Positions 14,862 through 23,638 of a stretch of 47,301 bases of DNA are shown piece after piece. Position 1 is the stretch's first letter. Every line of letters begins with the position of its first letter. Location: assembly GCA_902805615.1 (NCBI GenBank), contig CADCTQ010000033.1, positions 1-47,301 of the forward strand. The letters are read 5' to 3'. The DNA comes from an uncultured Cytophagales bacterium. Its GTDB lineage: Bacteria > Bacteroidota > Bacteroidia > Cytophagales > 172606-1. A program made the translations under genes and the position numbers. Under the pieces are notes generated by a model that worked only from the letters and a program-made list of their open reading frames with translations, did not search any database and was not told the DNA's origin.

Positions 14862-17288
14862 TCACAAATTCACCTTTTGCCGGCCCGGTTGCAGGGGCAT
14901 CGTTTTGCCGCCCCACGCGAAAGTGCCCGTCAGGCCCGGCGGCAGGGTGATTTCGCCGGTGACGCCCCCTTTGCCCTTCCGCCGCAGTGACAGGGCAATG
15001 TCGCCGGCCGGGTGCGGCATGGTGGCCGACACTTCGGGCAACCGGCCCAGGTTGGGCGCAATCCGTACCGTTTGGAAGCCCGCGCCGCCCGGTTCGATGC
15101 CGCACACGGTAGCCAGCAGGTCGTACGAGGGACTGGCACTCCAGGCGTGGCAGTCGGAGCGGGCATCCCCGTCGGTTTCGGCAAACGTGGTGAGGCCCTG
15201 CCCGATCATGTTTTCCCAGGGCTGCATGAGGGACAGGTACCGGTCGCCCATGCCGGCCTTTTTCAAAGCCTGCACGAGGTAGAACGTAAAGTAAATCTGG
15301 GCGGGAATCAGGGACTCGTCCGACAGCACCCGTTCGAGCAGGGCGGGCTGCTCGGCGGCGGGCACCGCGTCGGTGAGGACGGCCAGGATGTTGGTGTGCT
15401 GCGTCCAGGCTTCCTGCCCGGGCGTTTCGGCGAACAGCCCCCGCGCCGGGCTGTAGCACCTTTTCCGCACGGCTTCCCTGGCCGCCGCCGACCACCGGCG
15501 GTACACCCCGGCCTGTTCGGCCTGGCCGTGGAACCCGGCCAGTTCGGCGGCCCGGTCAAGGGCGTAGGCGTAGAGCAGCGTGTTGAGGGCCGACTGCCCT
15601 TGCTCCGTGCCGGGCGGGGCACCGGCCCGGAAGCCGGGGGCGGCATCCACGTAATTGACCCAGGGCAGGTAGCCCAGCAGGCCCGTCGCCGGGTCTACGC
15701 GGCGGTCGAACCACTCCAGCACGTTGCGGATGCCGGGCAGGAATTGCCTGGTGAACGCCGGATCGGACCGGTGGCGGTGAAAATCGTGGACCATCGCCAC
15801 CCACAGCAGCGAAAAGCCCGGGTGCAGTTGGATGATGCTCGACGGGTAGCGGCTCAGGGTGAGTCCTTCGGGCAGGCGGGAATCATCGAACTGCGAGATG
15901 GCGTTGCGCACCAGCCGGTCGTCGCCGGCCACGTAGAGGGAGATCAGCGCCTGGATGCGGGTGTCGCCCACGTACTGCAACTGTTCGTAGTAGGGGCAGT
16001 CCATGTACGTCTCCAGGGCGCAGAGGCGGGCCGTGCGCCAGCCCACGTCCCAGACTTTGCCCAGCGTGGCGTCGGGGCTGCGGAACGAGGCCCGCTGCGC
16101 GAACGGGTACGCCGTGAACGTGCCGCGGAAGTCGTCGAGTTGCAGGGGCTCCGCGCCGGTGGTGATGTCGAGCTGCACGAAGCGGTACGTGCGCACCCAC
16201 AGCGGCCGGAAGGCGCGGCCGTTTCCCCCGTCGGGCAGGAACACGTCGTAGTACCCCACCATCCGCTTGCCTTCCAGTTGGTTGCGGTTGCCCTTTTTGT
16301 TGCCTTCCCCCAGCAGCGATTCGGCGTAGGTGATTTTGATCGTACTTCCTTTGCCCCGGCTCACCACGAGTTCGGGGTAGCCCATCGTGAGGTGCGACTG
16401 GTCGAGCAGGAAGGACGCGGTGGTGCCGGCCGGGATGACCATCGGCGCCTTGCCGGCCAGGAAACCCGCGGGCACCTCCACGCCGCGGCTGCGGACGGCC
16501 CGGGCAAAGCGTTCGGGCTTTTCTTCGAGGCGCGGAATGTTGCGCGGCACGAGCAGCCAGGCGCTGTTGGCGGCGTAGTCGTTGATGCCCGGCGGCACGC
16601 CCTGCCCGCCGTACCCGATGTCTTTGGGCGTGAGCCACCCGGAATCGTCAAACGCCTTCCGTTCCCAGCCCCACGGGTAGCGGGCGGCGGTAAGGCTGTC
16701 GGTGGGGCCGGCCACGTAGTACCCGGGAATCATGGACGAGGTGATGGCAATGGGCTGGTAGGCTTCGTTCTGCACCACCCGCCACTTGCCGTTGGTGTTG
16801 ACCACGGCTTCGGCGGCGCCGTTGCCTTGGAGGATAAAGGCGGTGTGGCGGGAAATCTGGGCCACGGGCTTATGGTCGCCGAAATTAAAGACCAGCGCGG
16901 CCAGGGTGTTGTTGCCGGCAGCCAGGTAAGGCGCCAGGTCGAGGGTTTCGTAGCGCCAGTGCAGCATGTCGCCCCGGGCCGGGCCGGCACTCACGCGGGT
17001 GCCGTTCACGAAGAGCTGGTAGCGGTTGTCGGCCGACACGTGCACGATGAACTCGGCGGGCTTGCCCGGCAGGGAAAAAGTGCGCCGGAAGTGGAACACG
17101 CCGTAGGCCGTGGACGAAGCGGTCGGGTGCAGAATCCACTGCGCCTGCCAGGTCTTGCGCAGCAGGTCGGGGTTGATCTTGCCAGTCAGGTCCTGGGCCT
17201 GCGCGTTGGCCGGCAGGAACGTGAGCCAGGCCAGGACGAAAAGGAACGCGTGGCGTATCCGGGGAAAAAATCGGTGAGAAGGGCGCAT
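14862..17288 (-). CDS. GH78-type alpha-L-rhamnosidase
   Basis: The secreted enzyme is 808 residues from the ATG at 17288 (signal peptide ending LPANAQA before QDL; the extension up to 17540 has no signal and reads as non-coding). The N-terminal beta-sandwich (FHFRRTFSLPGKPAEFIVHVSADNRYQLFVNG) is typical of the rhamnosidase N domain. An (alpha/alpha)6 barrel follows with the conserved DCPYYEQLQYVGDTR segment (Asp430) and TTFAETDGDARSDCHAW (Glu704), which I take as the catalytic acid and base region. A C-terminal beta-sandwich ends the protein. It should release terminal alpha-L-rhamnose from plant glycans or glycosides. It follows the metalloprotease gene on the same strand after a long hairpin. 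Confidence 0.88.
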   Translation of the reverse strand: MRPSHRFFPRIRHAFLFVLAWLTFLPANAQAQDLTGKINPDLLRKTWQAQWILHPTASSTAYGVFHFRRTFSLPGKPAEFIVHVSADNRYQLFVNGTRVSAGPARGDMLHWRYETLDLAPYLAAGNNTLAALVFNFGDHKPVAQISRHTAFILQGNGAAEAVVNTNGKWRVVQNEAYQPIAITSSMIPGYYVAGPTDSLTAARYPWGWERKAFDDSGWLTPKDIGYGGQGVPPGINDYAANSAWLLVPRNIPRLEEKPERFARAVRSRGVEVPAGFLAGKAPMVIPAGTTASFLLDQSHLTMGYPELVVSRGKGSTIKITYAESLLGEGNKKGNRNQLEGKRMVGYYDVFLPDGGNGRAFRPLWVRTYRFVQLDITTGAEPLQLDDFRGTFTAYPFAQRASFRSPDATLGKVWDVGWRTARLCALETYMDCPYYEQLQYVGDTRIQALISLYVAGDDRLVRNAISQFDDSRLPEGLTLSRYPSSIIQLHPGFSLLWVAMVHDFHRHRSDPAFTRQFLPGIRNVLEWFDRRVDPATGLLGYLPWVNYVDAAPGFRAGAPPGTEQGQSALNTLLYAYALDRAAELAGFHGQAEQAGVYRRWSAAAREAVRKRCYSPARGLFAETPGQEAWTQHTNILAVLTDAVPAAEQPALLERVLSDESLIPAQIYFTFYLVQALKKAGMGDRYLSLMQPWENMIGQGLTTFAETDGDARSDCHAWSASPSYDLLATVCGIEPGGAGFQTVRIAPNLGRLPEVSATMPHPAGDIALSLRRKGKGGVTGEITLPPGLTGTFAWGGKTMPLQPGRQKVNL

Positions 17289-17431
17289 ACCGGGTAAATG
17301 CAGGGGAAAAGGTTGGCAACGGGCACGGAAAGTCCGGAATATAAGCAAGCGCCGATCCCCATCCAAGGCACCCGTTCGCCACGGACGGAGATTGCTTTTT
17401 ACGCATCCCGCTGGTCGGGTACTTAACAAAA

Positions 17432-17484
17432 GCACCGGATCATCTCCCCCGCGGCTTGCCGCGCGAGGGGAGATGATCCGGTGC
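17432..17484. terminator. Perfect 18-bp hairpin between two minus-strand genes
   Basis: Arms of 18 bp (17432-17449 and 17467-17484) are perfectly complementary and enclose a second small stem CGCGGC-tt-GCCGCG. It lies 57 nt after the stop at 17541 and before the GH78 start. It could terminate the metalloprotease transcript, but no U run follows. The remaining bases up to 17540 hold nothing else I recognise. Confidence 0.55.
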
Positions 17485-17540
17485 CCGTATTCCGCAATGG
17501 CAAGACCCGTGGAAAACCCGGCCTTGCCGTGCGGCACCAT

Positions 17541-20500
17541 TTACCTGGTCAATACCAGCTTGTAATGCACCAGCCTGCCGTGCATGAAGAGCTTGGCTAC
17601 GTAAATGCCCCCGGGCAAATGACTGCCCGTAAACTCGACCTGGTACGCTTTTCCCGCCTCCACGTTGGCGTCGAACAACCTGGCGACGGGTTGTCCGCTC
17701 AGATTAAACACCTGCAGCGTGGCGTGGCCCGTTTCCGGTACGGAGAAGCGGATGTGGGTCCGCTCTGCAAACGGGTTAGGCGCAGCCAGGATGCCGAACG
17801 ACGCTTTTGCCGGGTCCGCCGCGGCAAGCCTTGCTGCCGAAGCCCCGTCCAGTACCGTAAACGCAATGGTGTAAGGCGTGCCTTTCGTCCCGCCGGCTCC
17901 CGGGGCCTGGTAAGGGGTTACGGTAAGCCTGTGCTTGCCCGGCGCAACCCTCCAAGGCTTGAAATTGCCGCCAGTGTCGCCCCCGATGGCGAAGGGGTAC
18001 AGGTTTTCCAGCACCAGCGGGCGGTCATCCAGGGCAAATGCCACGCTGCCCACGTTTCCGGAATCGGTCACGGCCTTTATGTTCAGGTTGCCGGTCGGCA
18101 ATGCGGCAAGGGCAAGCGTATCGCCATCCCTGATCGTTTGCAGGTCCAGGTCAGTATCCGCATTGATCAATACCAGTTCGCTGATCACCAGGCGCGTCAC
18201 GGTAAAATTGACGGTGCTGGTGCTGCCCTTTAAGCCGCCCCCGGCCGCGGCGCTGTACGGAGTGGCCGACAGTTGGTGGCTCCCGGGCGACAAGGTGGTG
18301 GCAAAGTAGTCATTGCCCCGGTTGCCGGCGTACGCGTACGGGGCGTTGTTCTCGGTTACGGTCTTGTCGTCGAGCTTCATCACCACGCTCCCTACTTTTC
18401 CCGGGCGGGTAACGGCCTGGATGTTCAGGTTCCCGGAAGGCAGTTTGCCCAAATCCACCACGTCCCCGTTCTTCAGTTCGGTGATTGGCTGGTCCGAATC
18501 CGCGTCAATGAGTACGAAGCGGGCAATGGCCTGGTGAATGACGTGAAAATGGACCGTCAACGGCGTGCCGGCTTCCCCGCTTCCCCGGATCGAATCGTAG
18601 GGCGTAGGCTCGGAGTAAGGAGTAGCCGTGAGTACGTGGTCACCCGTACCGGGCGTCCAGGCGAAATAATCGGCGCCTTTGTTGGCCGCGTACGCGTAGG
18701 GATTGACGTTTTCAACCTTGATGCGGCCATCCAGGCTGAACAACACGCTGCCCACCACGTCGGGATTGGTGTTGGCCCGGATGTTCAGGTTGCGGGTCGG
18801 CAGTGCCGCCAGGTTCAGCGTGTCGTTGTCCTTCAACTCGGCGATGTCTTCGTCGGTGTCGGCATTGACCAGGGTGAAACGAATCACGGCCTGCGCGGTA
18901 TCGGTTTCGCCCAGCGTAACCAGGAACGGCCCGACCACATCCTCATCGGCCACCTCGGTGCCGGTGGTTACCACTACGTCGCGGAACCCGGTTTCGGCCG
19001 TTGCATCAATCTTGATGGTGGCCCGTAACTGTTCTTTGCCCACGGCAACCGTACCCAGGACGGTGATGCCGCTGCCTAAGCTCAGTTCGGAGGCATCGCT
19101 GAAGTGGGTGTTGATGCCGCTGATGGTTACCTCCAGTTGCTGGCCGGCGGCCCCCAACGCGGGAGTGATGCCCACAATGGTAGGATCGGACGGGGCCTCC
19201 GTTACCTGGAATACGCCCGTGCCGGTCGCCGTTTCGGTGCCGCCGCCCTCCAACGGGGTGGTAATGGTTATGTTCTTAAAGCCCAGGGCTGCGTCCGGGT
19301 CAATGGACAGGGTGGCCTGGAGCCGGGTGGGCGAAAGAATCGCCACGTTGCTGACGGCGATGTTGGTGTCGCTGAACGTGACGGTACTGCCCGCGTTGAA
19401 GTTGGTGCGGGAGCCGTTGATGGTAACCACCAGTTCCCCGCCCTGCGGGCCGGCGCCGGGTTCAACGGTCGTAACCGACAGCGACAAGCCACCGACGATG
19501 ATGTTGTAACCGATGTTCTCGTACCGCTTAATGTCCTCGGGCTGCCCCGAGTTTACTTCCGGCACGAAGGCAAAAAGCCCCCCGGTTTCCCGCGCCAGCA
19601 GCGAAAAAGCTTCGATGGCATCCAGGTCATCCGTGTCCACGTCGGCCGGGCCCCCGGTGGGAATCACGCCGGGGGTGGCGTCTTTGTTATCCGAATAAGG
19701 CACCCCGGGCCCCTGGCCGGACGGGTTGGCGACCGTGAACCCGCCGATTCCGCAGTTGCCGGAAAGGATGGTTGATACGGTGACGCCCCGCGACCTGAGC
19801 GCCGCGATGAGGCCATCAAGGCTGAGCCCGGGGTGCGGGCCGGCGTCGGTGGCGTGGTAGATGAGCCCGTTGTTCTTCACCTGGTCCTTGGCGGCATCAA
19901 TGGCCTCAACGGATGCTTCGGGGCAGTCGCCGCCGCCGGACGCGACCAGGCTGGCCACCTGGGCCCGGATCTCGCTGAGGTTGGTGGTTGGCGCCCCTAC
20001 CGTAACGCCGTCCTTGTAAGTAATCAGCTGGAACACCGTTCCGCAGGGATTTTCGGCAAATTTGGGGAGGGCCAGCACCAGCGTCAGGAAATTTTTTACC
20101 CCGTTGATCTCCTCGCCCATGCTGCCGGTGTCGTCAATCACGAAGGCAATGTCAACGGGCCGGTGCGGTCCGTCGTTGCTCCCGGCGTTGTGCCCGTTGT
20201 GGTACTTGGCGCACTCGGCAAGGTTCACCTCATTGTAGGCCATCGAGAAATTCGGGTGCATGATCGGGTTGCCGACGATGGGCGGCGAACCCGGATCGCC
20301 CCGGTGTCCCAGCCCCTGGTTGTGGCCAAACTCGTGCACGAAGGTTTGCCCCATGCCATTGGCGTCGCGTACCGTACCCGATACTTGCGCCGCCATCACC
20401 AGTGAACTGCCCGGGGTGCTTGCCCAGGCGGTTTGGATGTTGCCATCTACCATGGAAGCGGTCACAATCTTCACGTACCCGCTGTTGTTGGCCAGCAACG

Positions 20501-20858
20501 TGTCCAGTTCGGCGCGCGTATTGATAATGTCCAGGTTATCGTTCGCCCTGCCGAAGGTTTTTACCGTGCCCGTCATCTGAAAACCCACCTGGCAGGCCAC
20601 ATCCTGGTCGTCGGTGCTCCGGTCATCGCACCGTTGTAAAATTTCGGTGCCGTACCTAAGCAAGTTCTGGGCTTTGGCTGCGGTAAACGGCGTGTTTACG
20701 TGCCGGGTAAAACTGAAAGTATGCAGGGTCTTGGTCGGCGAAGGATCAATGTGCTTGTCCTGCGCGTACAACCCGGGCAAAGGAGTGCTCAGCAGGAGGA
20801 GCAAAGCAAAGAGGGGCGACGCCGCTTTTGCGGGGTATGGGTTGTGAATCGTTTTCAT
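17541..20858 (-). CDS. Secreted metalloprotease-VWA protein with T9SS sorting domain
   Basis: This 1105-residue protein starts with a signal peptide (residues 1-33). A metzincin-type zinc site HEFGHNQGLGH (175-185) is followed by a Met-turn candidate near PIMHP (Met200). A von Willebrand A domain follows at once, with the MIDAS motif DDTGS (Asp242, Thr244, Ser246). Then come two IPT/TIG-like beta domains, three roughly 130-residue repeats that each begin like FVLIDADSDQPITELKNGD and end in a Gly-rich TPY segment, and a C-terminal sorting domain (PNPFAERTHIRF...GIYVAKL). It should be exported by T9SS and cleave or bind an extracellular protein. It is translationally coupled to the HEAT protein upstream (ATGA overlap). 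Confidence 0.85.
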   Translation of the reverse strand: MKTIHNPYPAKAASPLFALLLLLSTPLPGLYAQDKHIDPSPTKTLHTFSFTRHVNTPFTAAKAQNLLRYGTEILQRCDDRSTDDQDVACQVGFQMTGTVKTFGRANDNLDIINTRAELDTLLANNSGYVKIVTASMVDGNIQTAWASTPGSSLVMAAQVSGTVRDANGMGQTFVHEFGHNQGLGHRGDPGSPPIVGNPIMHPNFSMAYNEVNLAECAKYHNGHNAGSNDGPHRPVDIAFVIDDTGSMGEEINGVKNFLTLVLALPKFAENPCGTVFQLITYKDGVTVGAPTTNLSEIRAQVASLVASGGGDCPEASVEAIDAAKDQVKNNGLIYHATDAGPHPGLSLDGLIAALRSRGVTVSTILSGNCGIGGFTVANPSGQGPGVPYSDNKDATPGVIPTGGPADVDTDDLDAIEAFSLLARETGGLFAFVPEVNSGQPEDIKRYENIGYNIIVGGLSLSVTTVEPGAGPQGGELVVTINGSRTNFNAGSTVTFSDTNIAVSNVAILSPTRLQATLSIDPDAALGFKNITITTPLEGGGTETATGTGVFQVTEAPSDPTIVGITPALGAAGQQLEVTISGINTHFSDASELSLGSGITVLGTVAVGKEQLRATIKIDATAETGFRDVVVTTGTEVADEDVVGPFLVTLGETDTAQAVIRFTLVNADTDEDIAELKDNDTLNLAALPTRNLNIRANTNPDVVGSVLFSLDGRIKVENVNPYAYAANKGADYFAWTPGTGDHVLTATPYSEPTPYDSIRGSGEAGTPLTVHFHVIHQAIARFVLIDADSDQPITELKNGDVVDLGKLPSGNLNIQAVTRPGKVGSVVMKLDDKTVTENNAPYAYAGNRGNDYFATTLSPGSHQLSATPYSAAAGGGLKGSTSTVNFTVTRLVISELVLINADTDLDLQTIRDGDTLALAALPTGNLNIKAVTDSGNVGSVAFALDDRPLVLENLYPFAIGGDTGGNFKPWRVAPGKHRLTVTPYQAPGAGGTKGTPYTIAFTVLDGASAARLAAADPAKASFGILAAPNPFAERTHIRFSVPETGHATLQVFNLSGQPVARLFDANVEAGKAYQVEFTGSHLPGGIYVAKLFMHGRLVHYKLVLTR

Positions 20859-21559
20859 TTTTGTGCCTCCTTTCCAAAAACTTTACCGGCGCCCTGTGCC
20901 TGCACTTTCTTATTCAGGCCAATGGCTTCCGTAATTGCATTTTGCCGGCTCTCCCGTTGACCGGGCTCTCCCGTACGGTTCGCCGTTGCCGCATTGGCAG
21001 TGCTCATGCGTTCCAGGGCCGCCAGTGCTTCGGGCCGCCCCGACACCCCGAGCCCCTGCACTGCCATGCTACTCACCAGGTCGGCCAGGGGTTGGCCCCG
21101 GTAGTTGTTGTAGCTGAACCGTAAACCCGTACTATTCCAATAGTCGGGGTCTGCTCCATCCGTCAGGAGTTGCAACGCTTCTCTGTTGCCGCCCTGGGAG
21201 AGATAGCCGAACGCCTGGAAAGTAGCCAGCACGGCAATGAAATCCGGATGGCTCAACTCGCCTTTCTGCTTGCGCAAAAACGCCTTCAAATGAGGAATGG
21301 CGGCGGCATCGCCGATCATGCCCAGCGTCAGCACAATGTTGGGCCGGAATTCTTCGAAGTGGGCATTGCCCAACATGCCTGCCAGTTCCGGAATGGCTTT
21401 GCTGCCGTAGGCCTTCGCCTGTTCGTAGGGAATTCCGTGTACGTACTGCTGGGTCACAAACGCCCGCAGGGTTGTCTGCGGCGGATGTACGGGTTGTGCC
21501 GACCCGTAAGCCGCGAGGCACACGGCCAGGATGAGCACAATAAGTATCGTTTTGTTCAT
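20855..21559 (-). CDS. Secreted HEAT-repeat protein
   Basis: The 234-residue protein has a signal peptide (MNKTILIVLILAVCLAAYGSAQ) and helical repeats of HEAT type: KAIPELAGMLGNAHFEEFRPNIVLTLGMIGD, AAIPHLKAFLRKQ and PEALAALERM. These form a scaffold for protein binding; no enzyme motif is visible. Its TGA overlaps the ATG of the metalloprotease gene (20858-20855), so both are made from one message by coupled translation. It may act as a partner or chaperone for that protease in the envelope; this is inferred from gene order only. Confidence 0.78.
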   Translation of the reverse strand: MNKTILIVLILAVCLAAYGSAQPVHPPQTTLRAFVTQQYVHGIPYEQAKAYGSKAIPELAGMLGNAHFEEFRPNIVLTLGMIGDAAAIPHLKAFLRKQKGELSHPDFIAVLATFQAFGYLSQGGNREALQLLTDGADPDYWNSTGLRFSYNNYRGQPLADLVSSMAVQGLGVSGRPEALAALERMSTANAATANRTGEPGQRESRQNAITEAIGLNKKVQAQGAGKVFGKEAQK

Positions 21560-22194
21560 GGCATTATTTGTTGATGGGTGAAAGTAGTTTGTGCGTGCAT
21601 GGGGAAAGCGGTTGTCATGTTTCCATCACAAGGCGGTTTACCAGGCGAGCGCATGGCAGGAATGAATAAACAGGGGAACCCAATTGACGGGGAACCCGAG
21701 GGCGTAGCCGGGAGCGCAAACAATGGCTGCGGGTAAATGCCCTCACGGGCGGGGCAGCCCGGGAAGTACGGCAAAGCGCGGCCTTCCTTACCCCGGGGCG
21801 AGGAAGGCCCTGTCCGTTGCGGAGAAGCACGCAACGGCAATGACAAAAGTCTCCCACTCCGGAATGGGATTGTTTTGCTGTAACAGTAAGCGGCAGATTG
21901 GCTGGTTGGCACTTGCTCCGCGCAACGGGAGCAGATCCTGTTCCATCAAGGGCGGCAAGCCCGCAAATTGAGTTTACGCATTGTAAAATACAACACAGCA
22001 AACCGGGTGTTATGCTGGCAAGAAATGCAGCAAAGAGAAAATAGCGACCAAAAGCGGACAATTAGCTGTGGCAGCTACGGCAAAAGTAACATGCCAAAGT
22101 AATGCAAAAGGAGAGCCTCCGCCAATACCTAGAAGTAGGTATTTTCGATAACAAACGAATAATGAACGGGTTAGGCGCAAACAACGCCTTGGCG
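21560..22194. other. Non-coding stretch with two hairpins
   Basis: No believable gene is present; minus-strand open frames here have low-complexity composition and lack motifs. Two adjacent hairpins stand out: GGCCTTCCT/AGGAAGGCC (21780-21788 with 21801-21809) and CCGTTGCG/CGCAACGG (21814-21821 with 21830-21837). The region lies downstream of the APC permease and upstream of the HEAT gene and so should contain that gene's promoter, but I see no clear -33/-7 pair. Confidence 0.5.
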
Positions 22195-23529
22195 TCACTC
22201 GGTTTTCAGGGAAACGCGGGAACGCGATTTTTCCAGCCGCACCTTGAGCAGGTACACCACCAGGCCCGACGCCGCCAGCAGCACGCCCCACAGGGCAAAC
22301 CAGCCCGTGGACACGAACACGAACAGCCAGATGAGGATCGAAAGGACCACGGGCAGCGGGTAGAGCCACATCCGGAAGGGCAACCCGGCCGTGCCCTTCA
22401 GCCGCCGGAGCCGCACCACGCCTATCGCCTGCGCCACGAACTGCACCAGGATGCGCATCGCCAGGATGGCGCTGATGACTTCCTTGAGGGTGAACTGGAG
22501 CGAAAACAGCAGGCCCAGCCCCGCAATGTAGAGCAGCGAAACGTGCGGAAAGTGTTTGGTGGGGTGCAGCCGGGCGAACACCTTGAAAAAGTTGCCGTCG
22601 AGGGCCGCCGCGTAGGGCACCCGCGAGTAGCCCAGCAGCACGGCAAACAGCGAGGCAAACGCCACCCACAGCACCAGCCCCGTCGCCACCCGGGCGGCCG
22701 TCACGCCGTAGAGGCGTTCGATGAACACGCTGACGATGAAGCCGTGCCCCTGGGCTTCCTGCCAGGGAATCACGCCGATGATGCTCAGGTTCATGCCCAG
22801 GTAGAGCAGGGCAATGCCGATCACCGAGATGAAAATGCTGCGGGGGATGTTTTTCTCGGGACTTTTGATTTCGCCGCCCAGGTGGCACACGTTGTAGTAG
22901 CCCAGGTAGCTGTAGATCGTCTTCACGCTGCCCTGCCCGAGGGCCACCCAGAAGGCGCCCTTCCAGAAATCACCGGTGTCTGCCGGCCAGAAGTGGTACG
23001 GAATCTGCCGGTGCGTGAACCCGCCGATGATGATCCAGGCGATGGTCACCAGCACGCCCAGCCACAGCAGCACCGATATCTTGCCGATGGCCTCGGTGCG
23101 CCGGTAAAGCAGCCCCGTGAGCAGCACGATCACCCCGGCCGGCACCAGCTTCTGGCCGTACGGGCCCAGGGGCACCAGGTACTGCACGTACTGCGCAAAG
23201 CCGATGGCCCCGGAGGCCACCACCAGCGGCGCCTGGATGGAGGTTTGCCACACGAAGAGGAAGCTCATCATCCGGCCCCACTTCTCGCCGTAGGCCACCC
23301 GCAGGAAGTTGTAGCTGCCGCCGGCCAGCGGGTAGGCCGCCCCCAATTCGCTCCAGATCATGCCGTCGGCCAGGGCAATGAACGCCCCCAGGATCCACGC
23401 CCACAGGAACAGGGGGCTGTTGAAGTACCCGATCACCAGCGGGATGACCACGAACGGCCCGATGCCCACCATGTCAATCATGTTGATGGCCGTGGCCTGC
23501 ACCAGGGTAATGCTTCGCTTGAGGGTCAT
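22195..23529 (-). CDS. APC-family amino-acid permease
   Basis: The protein is 444 residues from the ATG at 23529 and has about twelve hydrophobic spans. The opening SITLVQATAINMIDMVGIGPFVVIPL is the helix-1 pattern of APC permeases, and SELGAAYPLAGGSYNFLRVAYGEKWGRMMSFLF is the conserved helix 2-3 loop. EIKSPEKNIPRSIFISV and LGYSRVPYAAALDGNFFKVFARLHP are also conserved. It imports or exchanges amino acids or related molecules across the inner membrane; the substrate cannot be told. The longer frame from 23613 runs through an inverted repeat and is rejected. It follows the ABC exporter on the same strand after 108 nt and may be a separate unit. Confidence 0.88.
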   Translation of the reverse strand: MTLKRSITLVQATAINMIDMVGIGPFVVIPLVIGYFNSPLFLWAWILGAFIALADGMIWSELGAAYPLAGGSYNFLRVAYGEKWGRMMSFLFVWQTSIQAPLVVASGAIGFAQYVQYLVPLGPYGQKLVPAGVIVLLTGLLYRRTEAIGKISVLLWLGVLVTIAWIIIGGFTHRQIPYHFWPADTGDFWKGAFWVALGQGSVKTIYSYLGYYNVCHLGGEIKSPEKNIPRSIFISVIGIALLYLGMNLSIIGVIPWQEAQGHGFIVSVFIERLYGVTAARVATGLVLWVAFASLFAVLLGYSRVPYAAALDGNFFKVFARLHPTKHFPHVSLLYIAGLGLLFSLQFTLKEVISAILAMRILVQFVAQAIGVVRLRRLKGTAGLPFRMWLYPLPVVLSILIWLFVFVSTGWFALWGVLLAASGLVVYLLKVRLEKSRSRVSLKTE

Positions 23530-23538
23530 GGCTTGTTT

Positions 23539-23638
23539 AGTATTGAGTAGTGGGTATTGAGTATTAAGCACGGATACGGGTTTGAACGGGTAGCTGATAC
23601 AGCTGATACTCACGACTCAACACCCACTACTCAATACT
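23539..23638. repeat. Inverted repeat of 24 bp between ABC exporter and permease
   Basis: AGTATTGAGTAGTGGGTATT... at 23539-23562 recurs inverted at 23615-23638 with one mismatch. Words such as TATTGAGTAGTGGGTATTGAG are typical scattered intergenic repeats in Bacteroidota. The right arm touches the exporter stop codon, so the folded RNA may act as a terminator. Confidence 0.55.

Noticed and set aside
15012-17297. Open frame of 761 codons opposite the GH78 gene
   Set aside because: Shadow frame; the GH78 catalytic segments are on the minus strand.
21556-22061. Minus-strand open frames of 118-148 codons in the gap before the HEAT gene
   Set aside because: Composition is unlike neighbours, no motif or signal peptide fits, and they overlap hairpins and each other.
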